From Mycobacterium sp. Marseille-P9652 (GTDB lineage Bacteria > Actinomycetota > Actinomycetes > Mycobacteriales > Mycobacteriaceae), in NCBI RefSeq assembly GCF_902652685.1, contig NZ_CACRUY010000026.1, positions 1 through 64,000 on the forward strand: a DNA stretch of 64,000 bases, given 5' to 3'. The translations under genes and the position numbers were made by a program. Position 1 is the stretch's first letter, and every line of letters begins with the position of its first letter. The notes under the pieces were generated by a model, which worked only from the letters and a program-made list of their open reading frames with translations, made no database searches and was not told the DNA's origin. Shown here piece by piece: positions 58,592 to 64,000 of the stretch.

Positions 58592-59143
58592 CTAGCCCAG
58601 CCCCAGATCGGCAAGGCCCAGCACGCTGCGGTAGGGCAGCCCCTCGGCCTCGATCGCCTCGGCCGCGCCGGTCGCCCGGTCGACGACGGTGGCGACGCCC
58701 ACCACCTCCCCGCCCGCGTCCTGCACGGCGTGCACGGCGGTCAGCGCCGAGTTTCCGGTGGTGCTGGTGTCCTCGACAACGAGCACCCGCTTGCCGGCAA
58801 CGTCGGACCCCTCGATAAGTCGTTGCAGCCCATGGGCTTTCGCCGACTTGCGCACGACGAACGCGTCGATCGGGCGTCCCGGCGCGTGCATGACGGCCGT
58901 GGCCACCGGGTCGGCCCCCAGGGTCAGGCCGCCGACCAACGCGTAGTCCCAGTCACTGGTGAGGTCGCGCACCAGCCGGCCGATCAGCGCCGACGCGCGG
59001 TGGTGCAGCGTGGCCCGGCGCAGGTCGACGTAGTAGTCGGCCTCCTTGCCCGACGACAGCGTGACCCGGCCGTGCACCACCGACAGCCGCCGGACCAGGT
59101 CTGCGAGCTCCTCGCGTGCGTCAGCTTCGGCCACGTCCACCAC
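58592..59143 (-). CDS. pyrE: Orotate phosphoribosyltransferase
   Basis: A 183-residue enzyme adding PRPP ribose phosphate to orotate in UMP synthesis. PRPP loop: RVLVVEDTSTTGNSALTAV; also VTLSSGKEADYYVDLRRATL, FVVRKSAKAHG. GTG 59143 or the next codon GTG 59140 is the start. It overlaps the end of the SDR gene by 23 bases. Confidence 0.94.
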   Translation of the reverse strand: MVDVAEADAREELADLVRRLSVVHGRVTLSSGKEADYYVDLRRATLHHRASALIGRLVRDLTSDWDYALVGGLTLGADPVATAVMHAPGRPIDAFVVRKSAKAHGLQRLIEGSDVAGKRVLVVEDTSTTGNSALTAVHAVQDAGGEVVGVATVVDRATGAAEAIEAEGLPYRSVLGLADLGLG

Positions 59144-59903
59144 CGGCGCGTTTGACGAAGCCGCGGGCCAGCCCCCGCGGGATGAGGCGCCCGGCGGTCA
59201 CCAGCGCCTTGTACTGGAGGCCCGGGACGCTGACGACCTTCCCGGCGGCGATATCCGCCAGGCTGGCGGCGACCACGTCGTCGACCTCGAGCCACATGAA
59301 CGACGGCAGCTTGGCCATGTCGAGGCCCGCCCGCGAGTGAAACTCGGTGTGCACGTAGCCCGGACAGACCGCGTGCACGCCGACCCCGGTGCCCTCCAAC
59401 GACACGGCGAGGCCCTCACTGAAGGAGATCACCCACGCCTTGGACGCCGAGTACGTCGACCCGCGCCCGGGCACCAGACCGGCGACGCTGGCGATGTTGA
59501 TGACGGTGCCCGCGCCGGCGCCGAGCATCGCGGGCAGGGCCGCCCGGGTCAGGTGCATGACCGCCGTGACGTTCACGTCGAGCTGCTTCTGCAGCACCGC
59601 GGGATCCGTCTCCCAGAAGTCGCCCTTGGTGCCGAAGCCGGCGTTGTTGATCAGGACGCGCACCCCGCGGGCGAGGCGCTCGGAAACCTTCTCCCGGCCG
59701 GCGGCGTCGGCGGCGGCGGCGGGGAGGACCTCGACGGCGCCCGCCTGCCCCTCGAGCTCCGCGGCGAGCTTGGTGAGGCGGTCGACGTCGCGGGCGACCA
59801 GGACCAGGTCGTAGCCGTCGCGGGCGTAGCGCCGCGCGTAGCCGGCGCCGATCCCGGAGGTGGGCCCGGTGATCAGGGCGACGGGACGGGGCATGAGCGA
59901 CAT
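59121..59903 (-). CDS. Short-chain dehydrogenase/reductase
   Basis: A 260-residue classical SDR: NADP site LITGPTSGIGAGYARRYA, VLINNAGFGTKGD, catalytic Ser in INIASVAGL and the Tyr/Lys pair in STYSASKAWVISFSE. The substrate is unknown. ATG 59903 or 59894 may be the start. Its 3' end runs into pyrE, so the two are probably co-transcribed. Confidence 0.9.
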   Translation of the reverse strand: MSLMPRPVALITGPTSGIGAGYARRYARDGYDLVLVARDVDRLTKLAAELEGQAGAVEVLPAAAADAAGREKVSERLARGVRVLINNAGFGTKGDFWETDPAVLQKQLDVNVTAVMHLTRAALPAMLGAGAGTVINIASVAGLVPGRGSTYSASKAWVISFSEGLAVSLEGTGVGVHAVCPGYVHTEFHSRAGLDMAKLPSFMWLEVDDVVAASLADIAAGKVVSVPGLQYKALVTAGRLIPRGLARGFVKRAGGGRGRS

Positions 59904-59989
59904 CCTAGGGCCGCGGCCAGCACGCGCGGCCCGCGCGTCAGCCGTGCTGATAGTTGGTGGCCTGGCGGCCGTTGCGTTACCGCAGCCTG

Positions 59990-62239
59990 TCAGCCGTTGA
60001 CGAGGGCACGGTCGGCCAGCGCGCTCATCACGGGCGCCAACGCCCGGGCGTATTCGACGCTGATATGCGACGCGTCAATGTACACCAGGGTGTTGCCGAC
60101 GATGACCGGGCAGCGGGCGGCGGTGCAGAAGAGCGGAGTGAGGTTGGCGTATCGTCCGCCACCGGCTTCGGTGGCGGCGGTCTCCGCCGCGATGCCGGGA
60201 TCATTGACCGCCGTCGACCGTTGCGGCGAGCAAGCCGTCGCGTCGTCGAGGTGCGCGGACAGGCAGTCCGGCACCGATACCTGCGGAATGGGGATCGGCC
60301 CGAGCACCAGCACCTGTGCACCCGTGCCGCGGAGCTGCCGGACCAGTCGGGTGAGGCTGTCGATCCACGCCGGGTCGTAGGCCGCGAACCTTTGGTTGGG
60401 GTAGTAGCGCCGGATGCTGAGTACGACCAGCCGCGGGTGTTCGCTCTGTAACCGGGCGATGATGCGGTCCCGCCACTGCACGCACTCGGTGTACTCCCGG
60501 TGAACGATGGGGTTGAAGACGGGCAAGTCGAGCACCGGGCAGCCGCCCTTGTTCATGTTCTCCATCCGCCAGTGCCGCTGCTCGGCTACCTGCTGAAACG
60601 CCGGTCCCCACATCGCCGCATGCGAATCGCCGACCAGGGCCAGCGTCGTCGTCGATGCGGTGTCACCCGTCGCGCACTCAGGCTGGTCGACTTCCCACAC
60701 GCCGCGTACGCAACCGCCGTAGCCGGACTTTAGCTCGTCTGCTACGCGAGCCAGCGGGGGATCGAGGTTCGACGGTACGGCCCTCAGGTCGGCGGATGCC
60801 GACACCGCGGCCTCTACCTGGGTAAATGCGTTCTGGACGGCGGCGTCGTACGGTACGACGCTTGTGCCCGTGGGGGGAGGCGCTGCGGTGACCACAAGGG
60901 CTTGAGCCGGCGGCCCGTGACCGACCGGGACGGGCACCACAACCAGCAGCGCCAGGCACACGGAAACCGCAACGGCAGTGACGGCACCACCAAGCGCAAG
61001 ACTGCGGGCGGCCGACCGGCGTACCGGCGCGGCGAATCGCAAGGGATTCTCGATGAGGCGCAGTGTGAGCGCGGCCAGCGCGAAGGAGATGAGGATCCCG
61101 GCCAAGCTGCCTAACGGACCCATCGGCGTTGCCAGCAAAGCCACAGGCCAGTGCCACAGATACCAGGCGTAGCTCACCCGGCCGACGGCTTGCATCGGCC
61201 GCAGCGCGAGAAGGCGCCCGACCCCGCGTGCGGGGGTCGAACAGCCCGCGCCGATCACCAGCGCCGTGCCGAGCACGGGCAACAGTGCGGCGGTACCCGG
61301 AAACGGTGTTGCCCCACTCAGCAGGGCGCAGGCCAGAAGGATCACCGCCAGGCCTGCCCATCCCGCCAGCGCGGCAGGCAGGCGCGAAAGTCGACTCCAC
61401 TGGTTGGTCGTCAAGGCCACCACGCCGCCCACGGCCAACTCCCAGGCCCGGGTGGGCAGCGAAAAGAACGCCATAGGAGGCAACAGGCGAGTGGCCACCA
61501 GAGACGCCGCAAACGAGACGCTGGCGACCAGGACAAGCACCACCAGAAATGGGACCGGCGACGACCCGGGCCGAGCGCCGGTGCGGCGACGCACGCGCCG
61601 GATGAGCCAGGCCGTCCCGATGATCAAGGGCGGCCACACCAAGTAGAACTGCTCCTCGACGCCCAGAGACCAGTAATGCTGGAACGGCGACGGTGAACTG
61701 ACGGTGAAGTAGTCGATGCCCTGGAGAGCGAACCGGTAGTTGCCCACATACAGCGCGCTCGCGATGCCGTCACCGATGATTCTGCGCGCCGCCAACGGGG
61801 ATGACAGCACAGTCCAGGTGATCGCGATAACCACTCCGACTGTGGCCGACGCGGGCAGTAGTCGGCGGGCTCTGGCCCCGTAGAACCGGCGCAACCGGAC
61901 GGTGCCGTCCGCGCTGACCTCGCGCCACAGCAGCCCGGTGATCAAGAAGCCTGAAATGACGAAGAACACGTCGACGCCGATGAACCCGCCACCGACCCCG
62001 GGCACATAGAAATGGAAGAGGACAACGGCCAACACGGCGACGGCACGCAATCCCTCGATGTCCGGACGAAATCCAATGCGCGCAGAGCGCGAACCAGCAT
62101 TGGAAGAGTTATTCGCCCCCTCCGGCAGAGTCGAAGCAGTGGGTCGGATTTGATCCCTCCGTGATCGGTCGTTAAGGGTGGTCAATCCGGCCCCGACGCA
62201 TGCGGTTTCGGATACCGGCCGTCGCGCTGACCGCCTCAT
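59990..62239 (-). CDS. OafA-type acyltransferase with fused SGNH domain
   Basis: A 749-residue protein. Residues about 55-440 form a ten-helix acyltransferase-3 domain (FRPDIEGLRAVAVLAVVLFHF, FVISGFLITGLLWRE, HYWSLGVEEQFYLVWP, SYAWYLWHWP). The C-terminal extracytoplasmic SGNH domain has LALVGDSHAAMWG and YIDASHISVEYA. Such proteins O-acylate sugars of the envelope. The first 50 residues are polar and may reflect a start chosen too early, but no better-supported start stands out. Confidence 0.9.
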   Translation of the reverse strand: MRRSARRPVSETACVGAGLTTLNDRSRRDQIRPTASTLPEGANNSSNAGSRSARIGFRPDIEGLRAVAVLAVVLFHFYVPGVGGGFIGVDVFFVISGFLITGLLWREVSADGTVRLRRFYGARARRLLPASATVGVVIAITWTVLSSPLAARRIIGDGIASALYVGNYRFALQGIDYFTVSSPSPFQHYWSLGVEEQFYLVWPPLIIGTAWLIRRVRRRTGARPGSSPVPFLVVLVLVASVSFAASLVATRLLPPMAFFSLPTRAWELAVGGVVALTTNQWSRLSRLPAALAGWAGLAVILLACALLSGATPFPGTAALLPVLGTALVIGAGCSTPARGVGRLLALRPMQAVGRVSYAWYLWHWPVALLATPMGPLGSLAGILISFALAALTLRLIENPLRFAAPVRRSAARSLALGGAVTAVAVSVCLALLVVVPVPVGHGPPAQALVVTAAPPPTGTSVVPYDAAVQNAFTQVEAAVSASADLRAVPSNLDPPLARVADELKSGYGGCVRGVWEVDQPECATGDTASTTTLALVGDSHAAMWGPAFQQVAEQRHWRMENMNKGGCPVLDLPVFNPIVHREYTECVQWRDRIIARLQSEHPRLVVLSIRRYYPNQRFAAYDPAWIDSLTRLVRQLRGTGAQVLVLGPIPIPQVSVPDCLSAHLDDATACSPQRSTAVNDPGIAAETAATEAGGGRYANLTPLFCTAARCPVIVGNTLVYIDASHISVEYARALAPVMSALADRALVNG

Positions 62240-62306
62240 CCGACGCTCGTACTACATAGGCCAGGTCAGTGCGACATACGCGGTAGCCGGGTCCGCTTCA
62301 GGAGCA

Positions 62307-63125
62307 TCAGTCGGATGGTCGGCGGAGCGTTGACCAAGTACGGTTTCCCCTATTCTCTGGATGACTCTGGCCGGCCTGAACGTCCGAGCCGAGCAGCCCG
62401 GAGACGTCCTGCCCGGAACGGCGGGGCGGCAGCTCCGCCCGGCCCGCGGGAGCCAGCGGGCGGCCGGGCGCCGCGGTGCGCGGCGGTGCCGCCACGCTCT
62501 CCTCGGACGTTTCCTGGGGCGCCGGCGGCAGGACGCGCAGCAGGTCGTTGAACTGACGCACGGTGCGAAGGCCCTCGTCCCACTGGGCGCGCGTGCTGGT
62601 GACCGGCAGGGCCAGCAGCGTCCAGTTCTGCTCGTTCCACATGATCTCGGCGGAATCGGGCGCGGTGTGCGCGAACGTGACCATGCGCCGGTCGCAGGCG
62701 CGCCGCGCGGCGTCGAGATTGGTCGAGTAGACCATCCGGGGCCCGATGGCGCCCAGCAGCCAAATGTCGTTCTCCCGAGGCTCTTTCAGCCCCTTGAGCC
62801 GGAGGTCGACGACGACGTTCGTGCCCACCTTGCGGTGCAGCGCGATCACCGTGGCGACCTCTTCGAGGTCGAAGATGTAGACCGCCTCGCCGCGGATCTG
62901 GCCCAGCACCACGTTGTAGGCCGGCACGTCGCCGACCGTCGACATCACCCCGCGCTTCCAGCGCTTGAGGATCTCGGTCGATTCACGCTCGTAGTCGAAG
63001 CCGTGCGACCGCGCCCACGACCGGCGGCGCCTGCTGCGCCCGCGGCGTCGATCGAGGTCGACGTACAGCAGCACGCCCGCGCCGACAAAGCACAGCGCGG
63101 ACAGCGTGAACCAGAGGGGGACCAT
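62307..63125 (-). CDS. Anchored protein (Rv0383c-like)
   Basis: A 272-residue protein with an N-terminal membrane helix (PLWFTLSALCFVGAGVLLYV), a basic stretch RRRGRSRRRRSWARSHGF, a folded domain (VPAYNVVLGQIRGEAVYIFDLEEVATVIALHRK) and a Pro-rich tail. Conserved beside clpB. No enzyme motif seen. ATG 63125. Confidence 0.8.
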   Translation of the reverse strand: MVPLWFTLSALCFVGAGVLLYVDLDRRRGRSRRRRSWARSHGFDYERESTEILKRWKRGVMSTVGDVPAYNVVLGQIRGEAVYIFDLEEVATVIALHRKVGTNVVVDLRLKGLKEPRENDIWLLGAIGPRMVYSTNLDAARRACDRRMVTFAHTAPDSAEIMWNEQNWTLLALPVTSTRAQWDEGLRTVRQFNDLLRVLPPAPQETSEESVAAPPRTAAPGRPLAPAGRAELPPRRSGQDVSGLLGSDVQAGQSHPENRGNRTWSTLRRPSD

Positions 63126-63210
63126 CCCACACAGGGTATCTGTTCGGCAGCGGGAATACAGAACGCGGCCGGGTCACAAGCGCGTCACAGGACGTGCGCG
63201 ACCCCGCGGA

Positions 63211-63252
63211 CGCAAAAGCCCCCGATTTCGCCTGGAAATGGGGGCTTTTGCG
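63211..63252 (-). terminator. Terminator after clpB
   Basis: CGCAAAAGCCCCC and GGGGGCTTTTGCG are perfect inverted copies; the inner ATTTC/GAAAT extends the stem past a bulge. It lies 11 bases past the clpB stop. The TTTT/AAAA inside the stem means the U-run is paired, so it may work both ways. Confidence 0.7.
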
Positions 63253-63262
63253 GCTGGTCGAA

Positions 63263-64000
63263 TCAGCCGAGGATCAGCGAGTCGCCGTCCGGGCTGACGT
63301 TCACCGGAACGGTGTCGCCGTCGTGGACGTCGCCGGCCAGCAACTGCTTGGCCAGCTGGTCGCCGATCGCCTGCTGCACCAGCCGGCGCAGCGGCCGCGC
63401 GCCGTAGACCGGGTCGAACCCGCGCTGCGCCAGCCACTGCTTGGCCGGGAGCGACACCTCGAGGGTGAGGCGGCGCTGCGCCAGCCGCTTCTGCAGCTGG
63501 GCCAGCTGGATGTCGACGATCGCCACCAGCTCACCGGGCTCGAGGCCGTGGAAGATGATCACGTCGTCGAGGCGGTTGATGAACTCCGGCTTGAACGCCG
63601 AGCGCACCGCGGCCATCACCTGCTCCTCGGTCCCGCCCGAGCCCAGGTTGGACGTCAGGATCAGGATCGTGTTGCGGAAGTCGACCGTGCGGCCCTGGCC
63701 GTCCGTCAACCGCCCCTCGTCGAGCACCTGCAGCAGCACGTCGAACACATCCGGGTGCGCCTTCTCGATCTCGTCGAACAGGATCACCGTGTAGGGACGC
63801 CGCCGCACCGCCTCGGTCAGCTGGCCGCCCTGGTCGTAACCGATGTAGCCCGGAGGAGCGCCGACCAGCCGTGCGACCGAGTGCTTCTCGCCGTACTCGC
63901 TCATGTCGATGCGGACCATCGCGCGCTCGTCGTCGAACAAGAACTCCGCCAGCGCCTTGGCCAGCTCGGTCTTGCCGACACCGGTCGGGCCGAGGAACAT
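63263..64000 (-). CDS. clpB: ClpB chaperone, C-terminal part (runs off window)
   Basis: The last 246 codons of the disaggregase ClpB: second AAA+ domain with [16 protein letters not shown] (Walker A), [21 protein letters not shown] (Walker B), [15 protein letters not shown] (sensor 1) and [15 protein letters not shown] (sensor 2). With DnaK it rescues protein aggregates. The N-terminal part lies beyond the right edge. Confidence 0.97.
   Translation of the reverse strand: MFLGPTGVGKTELAKALAEFLFDDERAMVRIDMSEYGEKHSVARLVGAPPGYIGYDQGGQLTEAVRRRPYTVILFDEIEKAHPDVFDVLLQVLDEGRLTDGQGRTVDFRNTILILTSNLGSGGTEEQVMAAVRSAFKPEFINRLDDVIIFHGLEPGELVAIVDIQLAQLQKRLAQRRLTLEVSLPAKQWLAQRGFDPVYGARPLRRLVQQAIGDQLAKQLLAGDVHDGDTVPVNVSPDGDSLILG

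Noticed and set aside
63126-63210. Possible small gene upstream of the anchored protein
   Set aside because: No open frame with a ribosome site; the region holds only the leader and the clpB terminator next to it.

Overview
The window is high-GC actinobacterial DNA. Gene content and order identify a slow-growing Mycobacterium: pknG with glnH and glnX, fgd1 (coenzyme F420), mmpL, lpqL, the ndhA-metZ-purT block, and a cox cluster next to a LysR gene. Order matches, in reverse orientation, the M. tuberculosis region from about Rv0418 (lpqL) down to Rv0356c/Rv0384c (clpB). Insertions relative to that order (a second lpqL copy, a DUF1800/DUF1501 pair, a GDSL hydrolase behind thiG, an acetoacetyl-CoA synthetase, an iorA/iorB-like pair) suggest an M. 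avium-complex-like species. That assignment is inference from remembered gene order.

Layout. 1-5850: a 13E12/DUF222 gene running off the left edge with a perfect SOS box on its start codon; a translationally coupled pair of M28-type lipoproteins, one of which has lost nearly all metal ligands; a dispanin-like/DUF2752 membrane pair; and two tandem secreted paralogues, the first frameshifted. 5850-10010: thiamine synthesis, with a TPP riboswitch driving thiO-thiS-thiG and a GDSL hydrolase, divergent from thiE, then mutT3. 10144-14692: the glnX-glnH-pknG sensing operon. 14761-22358: a DUF1800/DUF1501 pair, ackA-pta, fgd1 and a metallo-beta-lactamase-fold protein. 22389-29357: acetyltransferase, MmpL transporter, methyltransferase, DUF3054, FadE7, a secreted protein and two charged coiled-coil proteins. 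29513-41552: ndhA, metZ, rhodanese, purT, thioesterase, purA, small conserved proteins, a site-2-protease-like membrane peptidase, a CDF metal exporter with a palindromic operator, fba and a DedA protein. 41511-56926: acetoacetyl-CoA synthetase, GH76 protein, an iorA/iorB-like molybdenum hydroxylase, then a form I CO dehydrogenase operon (coxM-coxS-coxL-xdhC/YHS-coxD-coxG-coxE) with a second XdhC gene and a divergent LysR regulator. 57027-64000: rRNA methyltransferase, lipoprotein, pyrE, SDR, acyltransferase-SGNH membrane protein, a conserved anchored protein and the 3' part of clpB.

How the genes work together. The cox genes encode all three structural subunits, with the AYxCSFR signature of true CO oxidisers, plus maturation factors (CoxD, CoxE, XdhC-like) and CoxG; the LysR gene and palindromes around it are likely controls. 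GlnX, GlnH and PknG form an amino-acid sensing path. The thi genes share one riboswitch. Very many adjacent genes overlap by 1-4 bases (ATGA, GTGA or TGATG), so translational coupling is the rule. Several genes have a TANNNT hexamer 6-8 bases before an ATG/GTG, which fits leaderless transcription.

No gene-free stretch exceeds 300 bases; the longest is 4316-4593. I found no tRNA, rRNA, insertion sequence, prophage or CRISPR array.
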